64,000 bases of DNA, from NCBI GenBank assembly GCA_014872875.1, contig WKFI01000005.1, positions 558,001 through 622,000 of the forward strand. The letters are read 5' to 3'. Positions within the stretch are counted from its first letter, which is position 1. Each line of letters begins with the position of its first letter. Source of the DNA: Paracoccaceae bacterium (GTDB lineage: Bacteria > Pseudomonadota > Alphaproteobacteria > Rhodobacterales > Rhodobacteraceae). The notes under the pieces were generated by a model. That model had not been told where the DNA came from and made no database searches. It saw nothing but the letters and a program-made list of their open reading frames with translations. The position numbers and the translations under genes were made by a program. Below, one piece after another: positions 1 to 9,295 of this stretch.

Positions 1-441
1 GATGTGGAAGCCGGCCTGAGGGTCGGCCAGATCGAAACTGAAGGCTTGGCGGATATTGTCCTTCATCAGGCCGACCCGGCCAAACTCCTGACGCAAGTGG
101 ACGAGCTCTGGACCATGACATCCCTGATGGGGTTCGAGGCGCTGTTGCGTGGCGTGAAGGTAACGACACTCGGGGCTCCGTTCTATGCGGGATGGGGTCT
201 GACAACAGATCTTTCAGAAACGCCCGCACGCCGGGAGGCCCGCCCCGATCTGGCCGGTTTGGTGCATGCAACGCTGATTGATTATCCACGCTATCTGGAC
301 CCGGTCACCGGGCTGCCGTGCACGGTAGAAGTGGCCTTGACCCGCCTTGCGAGCGGCGACATTCCTCACCCCGGGCTGGCAAATCGCATCCTGTCGAAAT
401 TGCAGGGGCTCTTTGCGACTTACGCGCATCTATGGCGTTAA
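1..441 (+). CDS. KpsC-like capsular polysaccharide protein, C-terminal part
   Basis: The reading frame is open from the window edge, so the start lies upstream and only about 146 C-terminal residues are visible. The stretch around FEALLRGVKVTT and PFYAGWGLTTD is characteristic of the KpsC/LipA family, which adds the beta-Kdo linker to the lipid anchor of group 2 capsules at the inner face of the cytoplasmic membrane. The family usually has two related glycosyltransferase domains, and this would be the end of the second. No downstream capsule gene follows; the next gene (ribD) is on the opposite strand and converges with it. The family call is good, but the exact role cannot be checked without the N-terminal part. 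Confidence 0.75.
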   Translation, partial: DVEAGLRVGQIETEGLADIVLHQADPAKLLTQVDELWTMTSLMGFEALLRGVKVTTLGAPFYAGWGLTTDLSETPARREARPDLAGLVHATLIDYPRYLDPVTGLPCTVEVALTRLASGDIPHPGLANRILSKLQGLFATYAHLWR

Positions 442-505
442 AGAGCCCGGCATTTCATTTGCAACCGGCAAAAAGACCTGAAAAGCGGGCAAGCTTCAGA
501 TTGGC

Positions 506-1597
506 TCAACTCGCAGCGCGACGCCAGCGATGCAGAACATCACCCCCCAGCGCCCTGGTTTCAACCAACGAGAATCTGGGCGCTTCGCTGAGCCGTCCCA
601 GCCCCAATGCCCCCAGGGAAGGAAGGCCTTCTGCACCGATCCCCAGACCGGCCGTGAAACCGATCAGCTCATCCACAAGGTCATGGGCCAGCAGCGAGGC
701 TGACAGCGCCCCTCCCCCTTCGCAGAAAACCCGGGTCAAACCTTCGCGGCTGAGTTGGTGCAAAACATCATTTGGGTCCAACTGAACTCCCAGCAACGCA
801 CAAGGAATTAACTTAGCCCCCAGCCCTTCCCAGGCTCTGACACGTTCAACATCGGCCCCTGCCCCATGGCACAACCAAACCGGTACGTCCTTGGCCGTGC
901 GAGCCAGTTGCCCCAACAACGGCAGGTCCAGATGGCGCGAGATCACGACCCGCACCGGCTGATGATCAATTCCCAGATCGCGTACATTCAGGGACGGATC
1001 GTCAGCGCGTGCTGTCCCGGCCCCGACCATGACCGCGTCATGACGCGCCCGCATGGCATGTACCGCACGCCGCGCGTCCGGCCCGGTGATCCATTTGCTT
1101 TCTCCGGTGCCTGTCGCAATCCTGCCATCGAAACTGGAGGCCAGTTTCAGCGTCACCATCGGCCGCTCTTGTTCGGTTTTCATGAAGAACCCGGCCAGAT
1201 CCCGGCTGGCCTGATCCGCAAGGACGCCTTGTGTCACCTCGATGCCCGCCATGCGCAACATCTCGAACCCACGACCCGAAACGCGCGGATCGCTATCTTC
1301 GACTGCGGCAACGACGCGGGCCACCCCCGCATCAATCAAAGCTTGGGAACAAGGTGGTGTCTGACCGAAATGGGAGCAGGGCTCCAACGTCACGTAAGCG
1401 GTTGCCCCCCGCGCAAGATCGCCAGCTTGTTTCAGCGCCACGACCTCGGCATGCGGGCGCCCGCCGGGTTGCGTCCAGCCGCGGCCCACAATGCGCCCAT
1501 CGCGCACAATAACACAGCCCACCGCTGGGTTCGGCCAGCAATTGCCCTGACCGCGCCGCCCCAAGGACAGCGCCAACGCCATATATCGTTTATCCAA
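506..1597 (-). CDS. ribD: Riboflavin biosynthesis bifunctional deaminase/reductase RibD
   Basis: RibD deaminates and then reduces the pyrimidine intermediate of riboflavin synthesis in the cytosol. The 363 residues match the usual length. The N-terminal zinc deaminase domain shows HAEV near residue 49 and PCSHFGQTPPC near residue 73. The C-terminal reductase domain begins near residue 148 with LKLASSFDGRIATG and contains CEGGGALSASL near residue 291. It lies 6 bases after nrdR on the same strand, so the two are surely one operon, an arrangement common in Rhodobacterales. No truncation or missing catalytic residue was seen. Confidence 0.96.
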   Translation of the reverse strand: MDKRYMALALSLGRRGQGNCWPNPAVGCVIVRDGRIVGRGWTQPGGRPHAEVVALKQAGDLARGATAYVTLEPCSHFGQTPPCSQALIDAGVARVVAAVEDSDPRVSGRGFEMLRMAGIEVTQGVLADQASRDLAGFFMKTEQERPMVTLKLASSFDGRIATGTGESKWITGPDARRAVHAMRARHDAVMVGAGTARADDPSLNVRDLGIDHQPVRVVISRHLDLPLLGQLARTAKDVPVWLCHGAGADVERVRAWEGLGAKLIPCALLGVQLDPNDVLHQLSREGLTRVFCEGGGALSASLLAHDLVDELIGFTAGLGIGAEGLPSLGALGLGRLSEAPRFSLVETRALGGDVLHRWRRAAS

Positions 1598-1603
1598 TCT
1601 CGC

Positions 1604-2074
1604 TTACTCTTCGGTCGGCGGGCTGGGCGGGCGTAGTTCGTGAACAAATTCCTCGAAATCGTCCGCTGCCTGGAAGTTCTTGTACACGGATGCAAAGCGC
1701 ACGTAAGCCACCGTGTCAATCCTGGCCAGAGCTTCCATGACGATCTCGCCAATGCGCTTAGACGGGATATCGGTTTCACCCATGCTTTCCAATCGCCGCA
1801 CAATACCGGAAATCATCTGATCGATGCGATCAGGTTCGATCGGTCTTTTCTGCATCGAGATCCGGATGGACCGTTCCAGCTTGTCCCGGTCGAAGTCTTC
1901 GCGACGGCCATTGGTCTTGACCACAACCAAGTCGCGCAGCTGTACCCGCTCGTAGGTGGTAAAGCGGCCCCCGCAAGCCGGGCAGAAGCGGCGCCTGCGG
2001 ATCGACACATGATCCTCTGCCGGGCGTGAATCCTTGACCTGCGTATCGATATTTCCGCAAAACGGGCAGCGCAT
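1604..2074 (-). CDS. nrdR: Transcriptional repressor NrdR
   Basis: NrdR is the nucleotide-sensing repressor of ribonucleotide reductase genes. The 156-residue protein has the N-terminal zinc ribbon (C3, C6, C31, C34; MRCPFCGN and FCPACGG) followed by the ATP-cone domain. Length and motif order are typical. It is the first gene of the nrdR-ribD pair. A perfect DnaA box lies about 55 bases upstream of its start. No ribonucleotide reductase gene is in the window, so its targets are elsewhere. Confidence 0.97.
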   Translation of the reverse strand: MRCPFCGNIDTQVKDSRPAEDHVSIRRRRFCPACGGRFTTYERVQLRDLVVVKTNGRREDFDRDKLERSIRISMQKRPIEPDRIDQMISGIVRRLESMGETDIPSKRIGEIVMEALARIDTVAYVRFASVYKNFQAADDFEEFVHELRPPSPPTEE

Positions 2075-2126
2075 CAGCCGTCCCCCTTGTTTTCAACCGC
2101 CTTAATTTGTGGGATCTTCCGCCCAC

Positions 2127-2135
2127 TTATCCACA
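2127..2135. promoter_or_regulatory. Perfect DnaA-box consensus upstream of nrdR
   Basis: The nonamer TTATCCACA matches the strongest E. coli DnaA box exactly. It lies in the short leader between nrdR and yjbQ, roughly 53 to 61 bases upstream of the nrdR start. DnaA is known to control ribonucleotide reductase genes in E. coli, so a role in nrdR expression is possible. A single box can also occur by chance. Confidence 0.4.
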
Positions 2136-2239
2136 ACTATAGGGCAGCCTCTAAGCTTTGTGTAGAGGGGAAATGACGCCGCTAGATAATGGGGATGCTT
2201 CGCGCCACATTGGCAGTCCGGAGCACGGCAACGTGGCGT

Positions 2240-2662
2240 TCAGCCCAGATGTGCAACCACGCTGCGCCGGTGCGGGGCGGTCCTGTGTTCGAACAGGTAA
2301 ACGCCCTGCCAGGTGCCCAAACACATCCGCCCTGCGCTGACCGGGATCGACAGGCTCACCGGCATCAAGACGGATTTGATATGCGCCGGCATATCGTCAG
2401 GGCCTTCGTAAGTATGCCTGAGATAGGCCATGGAGGGATGATTGGACGGGGGCACAAGCCGTTCAAAAAAAGCCCTCAGATCGGTTTGCACCTCGGGATC
2501 TGCATTCTCCTGTATCAGCAGCGAACACGAAGTGTGGCGCACAAACAGCGTGAGCAGCCCCTCACCCGCGTCGTTCTGCCTAACCCAGTCCCGCAGCAAT
2601 TCTGTGAACTCATAAAGGCCTTGGCCTCGTGTCTCGACTGTGAACTCGTGCTGACGTGTCAT
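2240..2662 (-). CDS. YjbQ family protein (UPF0047)
   Basis: A 140-residue member of the widespread YjbQ/UPF0047 family. Family hallmarks are RHTSCSLLIQENADP near residue 42, EGPDDMPAHIKS near residue 87 and LGTWQGVYLFEHR near the C-terminus. Some members have been reported to have weak thiamin phosphate synthase activity, but the physiological role is not settled. It is transcribed in the same direction as nrdR-ribD and lies upstream of them, with a leader of about 165 bases between. The start ATG is clear from the conserved N-terminus, although the ribosome binding site is weak. Confidence 0.9.
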   Translation of the reverse strand: MTRQHEFTVETRGQGLYEFTELLRDWVRQNDAGEGLLTLFVRHTSCSLLIQENADPEVQTDLRAFFERLVPPSNHPSMAYLRHTYEGPDDMPAHIKSVLMPVSLSIPVSAGRMCLGTWQGVYLFEHRTAPHRRSVVAHLG

Positions 2663-2686
2663 CGCGTGCCCAAGGCTTTCCGTCGT

Positions 2687-3100
2687 TCAGAAACCGATCG
2701 GAACTGGTTCACAATAGGACTCGGCGTGCTGGATTGTCATGCTGTCACCAACCGGCAATCCGGACCTGAACCCGCCGCTAGGCAATGGTTCGATTCCGGC
2801 TGCGGATGGATTCAGCGTGAACTGGACAGAACTCCGACGCCCTGTTGTCACGCTCTGCCCCATGCCACGGGCGATATAGACCCGGTCTCGCCAACCTGCT
2901 CCAAGCCGTTGGCGTGCAAACTGACCAGCCGCGCACCAGTAGTCTCCGTTGCGCGAACGGGCACGCGGGATCACTTCGAAGATGATACTGTCAACGGGGT
3001 TCACCCGCGATCCATTTGTCGCTGTGAAAGCTGCAGCCTGCGACGGGGCTACCGCAGCAGCCAATCCCATCAGGACCGCAAGAACCGAAAATCTGATCAT
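2687..3100 (-). CDS. Hypothetical exported protein
   Basis: I do not recognise a named family. The chosen start (ATG at 3100) has GGAAGG nine bases upstream and begins a clear signal peptide, with a hydrophobic stretch to about residue 20 and an SQA-type cleavage site. An upstream start would put 11 non-signal residues in front. The mature part of roughly 115 residues contains one Cys in YWCAAGQF and one in ESYCEP, which could form a periplasmic disulfide. It sits 24 bases downstream of yjbQ on the same strand. It is probably periplasmic, function unknown. Confidence 0.7.
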   Translation of the reverse strand: MIRFSVLAVLMGLAAAVAPSQAAAFTATNGSRVNPVDSIIFEVIPRARSRNGDYWCAAGQFARQRLGAGWRDRVYIARGMGQSVTTGRRSSVQFTLNPSAAGIEPLPSGGFRSGLPVGDSMTIQHAESYCEPVPIGF

Positions 3101-3177
3101 GATACCAGCACCTTCCAAAATGAACTCATCCAAGGTACCGGGCTGAGCTGGAAATGGAAGAGCAGGTCACGGGGTTT

Positions 3178-3726
3178 TCATTGCTCTTTAGTCGCGGTAA
3201 CGGCCCGCGGTCGCAGCCACCCGCGATACCGGATCAGCAGCCCCAGCACCGGCAACCGTGCTGCCACATCGAAATGATACCTTTTCTGGGCGTCTTCGCT
3301 TTCGGTTGTTTCGGAAACTGGTAAAAATCCTCGCGGGCACCGAAGACCAAACACGGTCAACCGCGTCAGCGACACATGGATTTGACCACCCTGAAAAACC
3401 GGCTTCAAACACATCTTGAGCGCTCCCATGCGCTCAACAACGCAATTGTGTTGGGGGTCATGGGATAAGATCGAAGCTGTGACATGCCCTCCAAAATTGC
3501 GATGCCACGTCCACACCTGTCCGTCATGACGAACATCAAGTGAAACCGGAACATCTTCCCCAGCCCGCTGAAAACGGCCCAGCCACAAAAGCATCCAAAC
3601 AAACGGGCCGCGCCCGCGCTCGATCTCGCAAAGACCGCAATAGTGCCCCGAATGGCTGTGTAGCTCCGTGACCGCCCGCGGAAGCTCCGCCTTGCTGACG
3701 AGCGCGCGCAGAAACGGGTCCTCCAT
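3178..3726 (-). CDS. DUF4166 domain-containing protein
   Basis: About 182 residues. The spaced motifs ELHSHSGHYCG, VWTWHRNFGGH, FGLRCPRGFLP and LIRYRGWL correspond to the pattern I know for DUF4166. The ATG at 3726 begins one base after the stop codon of the upstream DCC-family gene, so the two are translationally coupled. An in-frame start 21 bases earlier is less likely. Function is unknown; DUF4166 proteins often accompany DCC-family thiol proteins or short oxidoreductases, and that pairing is seen here. Confidence 0.75.
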   Translation of the reverse strand: MEDPFLRALVSKAELPRAVTELHSHSGHYCGLCEIERGRGPFVWMLLWLGRFQRAGEDVPVSLDVRHDGQVWTWHRNFGGHVTASILSHDPQHNCVVERMGALKMCLKPVFQGGQIHVSLTRLTVFGLRCPRGFLPVSETTESEDAQKRYHFDVAARLPVLGLLIRYRGWLRPRAVTATKEQ

Positions 3727-3727
3727 C

Positions 3728-4144
3728 TCAGAACCCCTCGGGCACAAATCGCGCCCTTACCCGCTTATCCGTGATCATGCACTGGTCGTAGCCTCCGAAC
3801 AGCGCATAACGGTTTCGGGCAATTGCGTGATACAGCGGATCTTTGACAAAGCGTGGCAGGAATCGACAGACGGTAAGCACCGGCCACAGCCCCGGTAGCG
3901 CCCGCATCGCAGCCGCAAAGGCATCCAAGCGCTGATGAACCTGCCCTTCGACAATCACCAGATTGGTCTCAAAGTGATCCGTTGACAGACCAAGTTGGCG
4001 ATAGAGCCTCTGCCCCACGGGCGACTGCGCTGTGGCAAAGGCAAAGCACTCGGCCCGGTCATGTCGCAGCATAAACTGGAAGAAGTGCGAACACAGGACA
4101 CATTCGCCGTCAAAAACGATGAGGTTCTCAGGATAGTCCACCAT
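3728..4144 (-). CDS. DCC-family thiol-disulfide oxidoreductase (DUF393)
   Basis: The N-terminal motif FDGECVLC (Asp-x-x-Cys-x-x-Cys) is the hallmark of the DCC family, predicted thioredoxin-fold redox proteins. The C-terminal PLYHAIARNRYALFG is also typical. I chose the ATG at 4144 because it places the motif about 10 residues from the N-terminus as in relatives; the frame extends upstream to 4201 without similarity. It is the first gene of a pair with the DUF4166 protein. Substrate unknown. Confidence 0.8.
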   Translation of the reverse strand: MVDYPENLIVFDGECVLCSHFFQFMLRHDRAECFAFATAQSPVGQRLYRQLGLSTDHFETNLVIVEGQVHQRLDAFAAAMRALPGLWPVLTVCRFLPRFVKDPLYHAIARNRYALFGGYDQCMITDKRVRARFVPEGF

Positions 4145-4204
4145 GGGCAAAAGGACCAGGCTCCTAATACCAGATCTCAAAGAGAACGGGGATGACACCA
4201 CAAA

Positions 4205-4229
4205 AAAGGCGCCCCGCAGGGCGCCCTTT
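4205..4229 (-). terminator. Rho-independent terminator after rpoD
   Basis: On the minus strand a GC-rich stem (GGCGCCC pairing with GGGCGCC across a 4-base loop, extended by G-U and A-U pairs) is followed by six T residues. It begins a few bases after the rpoD stop codon and separates rpoD from the DCC-family gene. Confidence 0.85.
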
Positions 4230-4231
4230 GA

Positions 4232-6214
4232 TCACTGATCCAAGAAGCTGCGCAGTTTGCGCGAGCGCGAAGGGTGTTTGAGTTTCCGCAGCGCTTTGGC
4301 TTCGATCTGGCGGATCCGTTCGCGGGTCACGCTGAACTGTTGGCCGACCTCTTCCAGCGTGTGGTCGGTGTTCATGCCGATGCCAAAACGCATCCGCAGA
4401 ACCCGTTCTTCACGCGGGGTGAGCGAGGCCAGAACCCGGGTGGTGGTTTCCTTGAGGTTTTCCTGAATGGCGCTGTCCAAAGGCAGCACGGCATTCTTGT
4501 CCTCGATGAAATCGCCCAGCTGGCTGTCTTCCTCGTCGCCAATCGGCGTTTCGAGCGAGATTGGTTCCTTGGCGATCTTCATCACCTTGCGGACCTTCTC
4601 CAGCGGCATCTGCAGCTTTTCGGCCAACTCCTCCGGGGTCGGTTCGCGACCGATTTCGTGCAGCATCTGACGGCCGGTCCGGACCAGCTTGTTGATCGTT
4701 TCGATCATGTGCACCGGAATACGGATCGTCCGTGCCTGGTCCGCGATCGAGCGGGTGATGGCCTGACGGATCCACCAGGTCGCATAGGTCGAGAACTTGT
4801 AGCCGCGACGGTATTCGAACTTGTCCACCGCCTTCATCAGGCCGATGTTGCCTTCCTGGATCAGGTCCAGGAACTGCAGGCCACGGTTGGTGTACTTCTT
4901 GGCGATCGAGATCACGAGGCGCAGGTTGGCCTCGACCATTTCCTTCTTGGCCTGGCGGGCTTCTTTTTCACCCTTCTGCACCTGCTGCACGATGCGGCGG
5001 AATTCGCTGATATCCAGACCCACATAGGTCCCGACCTGGGCCATGTCGGCACGCAAGTCTTCGACCTTGTCGGTCGAGCGATCAATGAACATCTGCCAGC
5101 CCCGGCCTGGCTTGCCAGCCATGTCGGACAGCCAGTTCGGATCCAGTTCGCGACCGCGATAGGCCTCGATGAATTCGCGACGGTTGATACGGGCCTGGTC
5201 GGCCAGTTTCACCATTGCACTGTCGATCTGCATCACGCGGCGGTTGATGCCATACAGCTGGTCGATCAGCGCCTCGATCCGGTTGTTGTGCAGGTGCAGC
5301 CCGTTCACCAGTTCGACGATTTCCGACCGCAGCGCCTGATAGGTGGCTTCGTCCTTTTCGCTGAACGATCCGTCTTCGTTCAGGGTGGCCGAGATCCGGC
5401 TGTCCTGCATTTCGCTGAGCATCGCGAAGTCGGACGAGATCTGCTCCAACGTGGTCAGAACCTGATCTTTCAACGCAGCTTCCATCGCGGCCAGCGACAT
5501 GTTGGCCTGATCGTCTTCGTCGTCATCATCGTCCGACTGGATCGGGTTGCCATCCGCATCCAGTTCGGGGCCGGTGTCTTCCTTTTTGGTCTGCTGCACA
5601 GCAGACGTATCGACAACCGGCTCCTCTTCTTCGTCGTCCATCTGGTTGCCAAACGTGGCCTCCAGATCGATGACGTCGCGAAGAAGGATGTCTTCGGACA
5701 GAAGTTCATCGTGCCAGATGGTGATCGCCTGGAAGGTCAGTGGGCTTTCGCAAAGCCCTTGGATCATCGTATTGCGACCGGCTTCGATCCGTTTCGCAAT
5801 CGCGATCTCGCCTTCGCGGCTCAGAAGTTCGACACTGCCCATCTCGCGCAGATACATGCGCACAGGGTCATCGGTACGGTCCAGCTTTTCGGTCTGGGCG
5901 CCAGCCAGCGCAACTTCGCGCGGGCCGTCTGTGGTGACCAGTTCGGTCGCCCCCTTGTTCTGCTGGTCTTCCTCTTCGGCTTCCTCGTCCTCGATAACGT
6001 TGATGCCCATTTCCGACAGCATCGACATCACGTCTTCGATCTGCTCGGAACTCACCTGATCCGGCGGCAGGACCTGGTTCAGCTGATCATAAGTGATGTA
6101 GCCTTTCTCTCGGGCCTCCGCGATCATCTTCTTGACGGCGGCCTGGCTCATGTCGAGCGAGATTTCGGCTTCCTGTTCTTCGGGCTTTCGGTCGTCGGTG
6201 TCTTTGGCGGCCAT
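4232..6214 (-). CDS. rpoD: RNA polymerase sigma factor RpoD (sigma-70)
   Basis: The primary sigma factor, 660 residues, the usual size for alphaproteobacteria. Region 1.1 occupies the first 100 residues. An acidic linker (residues about 195-240, including a run of Asp) falls in the non-conserved insertion. Region 2 includes [16 protein letters not shown]. Region 4 ends with the helix-turn-helix [20 protein letters not shown]. It follows dnaG by 117 bases in the same direction, the classical dnaG-rpoD macromolecular-synthesis order, and ends at a strong terminator. Confidence 0.98.
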   Translation of the reverse strand: MAAKDTDDRKPEEQEAEISLDMSQAAVKKMIAEAREKGYITYDQLNQVLPPDQVSSEQIEDVMSMLSEMGINVIEDEEAEEEDQQNKGATELVTTDGPREVALAGAQTEKLDRTDDPVRMYLREMGSVELLSREGEIAIAKRIEAGRNTMIQGLCESPLTFQAITIWHDELLSEDILLRDVIDLEATFGNQMDDEEEEPVVDTSAVQQTKKEDTGPELDADGNPIQSDDDDDEDDQANMSLAAMEAALKDQVLTTLEQISSDFAMLSEMQDSRISATLNEDGSFSEKDEATYQALRSEIVELVNGLHLHNNRIEALIDQLYGINRRVMQIDSAMVKLADQARINRREFIEAYRGRELDPNWLSDMAGKPGRGWQMFIDRSTDKVEDLRADMAQVGTYVGLDISEFRRIVQQVQKGEKEARQAKKEMVEANLRLVISIAKKYTNRGLQFLDLIQEGNIGLMKAVDKFEYRRGYKFSTYATWWIRQAITRSIADQARTIRIPVHMIETINKLVRTGRQMLHEIGREPTPEELAEKLQMPLEKVRKVMKIAKEPISLETPIGDEEDSQLGDFIEDKNAVLPLDSAIQENLKETTTRVLASLTPREERVLRMRFGIGMNTDHTLEEVGQQFSVTRERIRQIEAKALRKLKHPSRSRKLRSFLDQ

Positions 6215-6331
6215 TCAGTGCTCCTACAGGCGCTTGGGCGATTCGGTTTGGCGAATCATTAGCGTGATCTGGTGATTCGTCACCCCGTTTACCCGTTTTT
6301 CTTCCCCAGTTCCTTACCAAAAGGTCCGGTA

Positions 6332-8299
6332 CTACTTATCAGGCTTGCCGATCCGATCCAGAAGTGCCCCGAAAACATCGCGTTCCTCCCGGTTCAGGCG
6401 GACGCCATTGTCGGCAACTTCGTATTCGGCCCGGTCTTCGCTCTGGCTGCGCACAGCCCTGTTACGCGCCTCGGCTGCTTCGCGTAGACGCCATGTCAGG
6501 GCTTCATCCGCCAGATCGCTCAGATCCTGTTCGGCTTCGGCAATTTCAATATCCAGTCCACGTCGCGCTTCGAGTTTTGCGAATTCTTCGTTCAGCGTCA
6601 GTCGCGCCAGTTCGATGTCGCCAGGGTTGCGCAGGCAGGGACTGATTGCGACATGGCGCAGCGCATGGAGGTTTTCAAGGGCCTGAGGCCCAATCCGTTC
6701 AATGATTATGTCTGTCAGTGCTTCGGGTGCATCAATACCGACTTGCAGAACAACATTGCGCAGCGCTGAACGGTCTGCGTCGGCGCAGTTCATTTCTTCC
6801 AGCTTGTGTTCAAATTCCACGATCACCTGCGGGGTTGCTATCACCGCAGCCAAGATGACCGCCTCGCGCATGGCTTCGGTCCCCTGCTCCCCACCGGATG
6901 CCAGCAGCGAGCTGCGAGTTTGTGGCAAAGGCGCTGCCGGGGCGGGACGACCCGGTTTCCACGGCGCCTTGCGCCCACCCGGTTGAAAGCCACCCTGCGA
7001 TGGACCGGACCGGTTGCCGCGGAATAGTTGCCAGCGCATCTCTTTGATGTCGTCACCATAATGACGCCGGATAGATGGATCACGGATCAGCTTGATCTTG
7101 TCGCGCAGCGCCTTGTCCAAGGCAGCCTTGCGTTCAGGGCTATCGAATAACTTGCCTTCCGTTTCGCGCTGCCACAGCAGGCGCACCATTGGGATGGCCT
7201 GATCAAGAACGGCCTGCACCGCTGCCGGGCCTTCGGCACGCAGGAGATCGTCCGGATCCTTACCTTCGGGCATTATGGCAAAACGCAGGGACTTTCCTGC
7301 CTCCAGCAAAGGCAGCGCCAGATCAATCACCCGCATCGCCGCGCGCAGACCTGCGGTGTCGCCATCCAGCGCAATGATCGGTTCATCCGCCATGCGCCAC
7401 AGCAATTGTAACTGGTTCTCGGTCACTGCCGTGCCCAGGGGGGCGACCGAGGCGTTGAACCCGGCCTCGGCCAGCGCGATTACATCCATATAGCCTTCGG
7501 CAACGATCAAAGACTGGCCTTTGCCCGATGCCTCCCGCGCGGGACCATGGTTGTACAGGTTGCGACCCTTGTCGAACAACTCGGTTTCCGGGGAGTTCAG
7601 ATATTTGGCATTGTCATTGGGGTCCATCGCCCGTGCGCCAAAGGCAACGCAGCGCCCGCGCGCATCGCGGATCGGGAACATGATCCGGTTGCGGAACGTA
7701 TCATAAGGCTTGCCGCCCTTGGTCGAAGGCCGCGCCAGACCGGCCCCAAGGATCAGATCCTCGGCCACGTTCTTGCCGCGCAGGTGATCCCAAAGGTTCT
7801 GCCACCCTTCGGGGGCAAAGCCCAACTCCCAGCGTTCAATGGCCCGTGCGTCCAGTCCGCGTTTGGTCAGATACGCCTTGGCCGCCCCCCCGGCCCCTGT
7901 GTTCAGCTGCAGCCGGAAATACTGCACCGCCTGCTCCATGGCGTCGCCCAACAGCGCGCGGCGGTCCTGTTTCTCTTGTGCCTTAGGATCGCGGGCTGGC
8001 ATCTCCATCCCCGCCTCACCCGCAAGGATCTCCACCGCCTCCATGAAACCCACGTTCTCAGTCTTCTGAACAAAGCTGAGCGCATCGCCCTTCTCGTGAC
8101 AGCCAAAGCAGTAATAATACCCTTTGCGGTCATCGACGTGAAAGGACGCGGTCTTTTCATGGTGGAACGGGCACGGCGCCCACATGTCGCCCTTGCCCTG
8201 GTTCGACTTGCGCTGATCCCACAGGACCTTGCGCCCCACAACCTGGGTCAGGCTGGTGCGATTGCGCAGTTCATCCAGAAATCCGGGGGGCAGAGACAT
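6332..8299 (-). CDS. dnaG: DNA primase DnaG
   Basis: Primase makes RNA primers at the replication fork. The 655-residue protein has the CHC2 zinc finger (C43, H46, C64, C67), a TOPRIM catalytic core with VAEGYMDVIAL near residue 265 and ALDGDTAGLRA near residue 313, and a long C-terminal helicase-interaction region. Its place upstream of rpoD on the same strand is conserved. No anomaly seen. Confidence 0.98.
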   Translation of the reverse strand: MSLPPGFLDELRNRTSLTQVVGRKVLWDQRKSNQGKGDMWAPCPFHHEKTASFHVDDRKGYYYCFGCHEKGDALSFVQKTENVGFMEAVEILAGEAGMEMPARDPKAQEKQDRRALLGDAMEQAVQYFRLQLNTGAGGAAKAYLTKRGLDARAIERWELGFAPEGWQNLWDHLRGKNVAEDLILGAGLARPSTKGGKPYDTFRNRIMFPIRDARGRCVAFGARAMDPNDNAKYLNSPETELFDKGRNLYNHGPAREASGKGQSLIVAEGYMDVIALAEAGFNASVAPLGTAVTENQLQLLWRMADEPIIALDGDTAGLRAAMRVIDLALPLLEAGKSLRFAIMPEGKDPDDLLRAEGPAAVQAVLDQAIPMVRLLWQRETEGKLFDSPERKAALDKALRDKIKLIRDPSIRRHYGDDIKEMRWQLFRGNRSGPSQGGFQPGGRKAPWKPGRPAPAAPLPQTRSSLLASGGEQGTEAMREAVILAAVIATPQVIVEFEHKLEEMNCADADRSALRNVVLQVGIDAPEALTDIIIERIGPQALENLHALRHVAISPCLRNPGDIELARLTLNEEFAKLEARRGLDIEIAEAEQDLSDLADEALTWRLREAAEARNRAVRSQSEDRAEYEVADNGVRLNREERDVFGALLDRIGKPDK

Positions 8300-8392
8300 G
8301 GGCGAATACTGACAGAAGCAGCCGACGCCGCCAAGGGGCGCGCCGGATCAAAGCGAAGAAAGCGCCACAAAGGGCTTGGCGAGCGGCGCCGG

Positions 8393-8710
8393 TCAGGGCT
8401 GTTTCAGGCACAGATCCTTCCAGACCGCAGCCAGGTCTTCGTTGCGGATTATCGACATCTTCTGCTCATACACCCAGGGCGCAATCAGCGGAATCGCATT
8501 GCTGAAGTTCGCGGGCCAAGTCGGATTGGTATCTGCAATCGCCTGCGGCACGTCCCGTTCCCTGACCCGATCTTTACGCGCCTGCTGAACTGCGGCCACG
8601 ACCTGAGATTGGTAGTCGCAGCTTTCGGCCTTGCTGAACTCCTGTGCCAAGACGGGCGTAGAGAACAGGGTGGCAAGTGTTGCAAGCGTCATCAAAGGGC
8701 GCATCGGCAT
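8393..8710 (-). CDS. Hypothetical exported protein
   Basis: A 105-residue protein with a clear signal peptide ending near PVLAQ at residue 23 and a well-spaced GGAG ribosome binding site. The mature region of about 82 residues has one Cys near the start (ESCDYQ) and one near the end (DLCLKQ), suggesting a disulfide-closed periplasmic protein. I do not recognise a family. It lies 39 bases after soxG on the same strand and may be co-transcribed with the sarcosine oxidase genes, but nothing in its sequence ties it to them. Confidence 0.65.
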   Translation of the reverse strand: MPMRPLMTLATLATLFSTPVLAQEFSKAESCDYQSQVVAAVQQARKDRVRERDVPQAIADTNPTWPANFSNAIPLIAPWVYEQKMSIIRNEDLAAVWKDLCLKQP

Positions 8711-8749
8711 CAGGGCAGCTCCGGAATCAGTTCGTCTCTCAACCGCAGC

Positions 8750-9295
8750 TTATCCGCGTGCCGCAACGGCTTCCATCGCCGTTTTCAGATCATGCACCAA
8801 AGTCGCGGCCATCGACCGAAAAGCCATGATCTGAAACGCCCCGTCATTCAGCCTGTTGATCGACACCGTCAGATGTTGCAATTGCGTCCGCGCGGCATGC
8901 CCGCGTTTGAACACCTCGGGACGCAGATCCAACGGCACCAGCCTTGCCAGAACATCCTCGGCCTTGTCTCCCTCCACGCGGGCCACGGCCCAGGCGTCCG
9001 ACTGATCGGTCAACGCCGCATGCCGAGCCAATGTGGCATCCGGTGCGGGTCCCACCAGCAATGCCATTTCCCGTCCGAACCAGACCGCCCGTGATCCGGC
9101 CTTGCCGGTCGCCCGATTCGGCGCCGGAAAGGCGGCGCCATGGGTCGCTTGCATCGCCGCAGACAACGCCTCGGCCTGACCCTTGAACGGCGCAAGGCCG
9201 GTCAGATGCTCTGGTACTTCTTCGGTCACCGTGACTGAGCCAATGCTCAGGGGCAACAGCCCGTCACAGGCGCTTTTTGCAATCAACTCAGCCAC
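8750..9295 (-). CDS. soxG: Sarcosine oxidase gamma subunit
   Basis: About 181 residues, the smallest large-complex subunit of heterotetrameric sarcosine oxidase, which oxidises N-methylglycine to glycine and passes the methyl group to tetrahydrofolate. I set the start at the GTG at 9295. It has GGAGGG seven bases upstream and overlaps the soxA stop by 8 bases, and the protein then begins VAELIAKSACDG. Similarity is less obvious than for the other subunits, but size and position in soxBDAG order are diagnostic. Confidence 0.88.
   Translation of the reverse strand: MAELIAKSACDGLLPLSIGSVTVTEEVPEHLTGLAPFKGQAEALSAAMQATHGAAFPAPNRATGKAGSRAVWFGREMALLVGPAPDATLARHAALTDQSDAWAVARVEGDKAEDVLARLVPLDLRPEVFKRGHAARTQLQHLTVSINRLNDGAFQIMAFRSMAATLVHDLKTAMEAVAARG

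Noticed and set aside
4274-6262. 662-residue open frame opposite rpoD
   Set aside because: It is antisense to a conserved gene and its translation is low-complexity, with no domain. Long antisense frames are expected in GC-rich genes.
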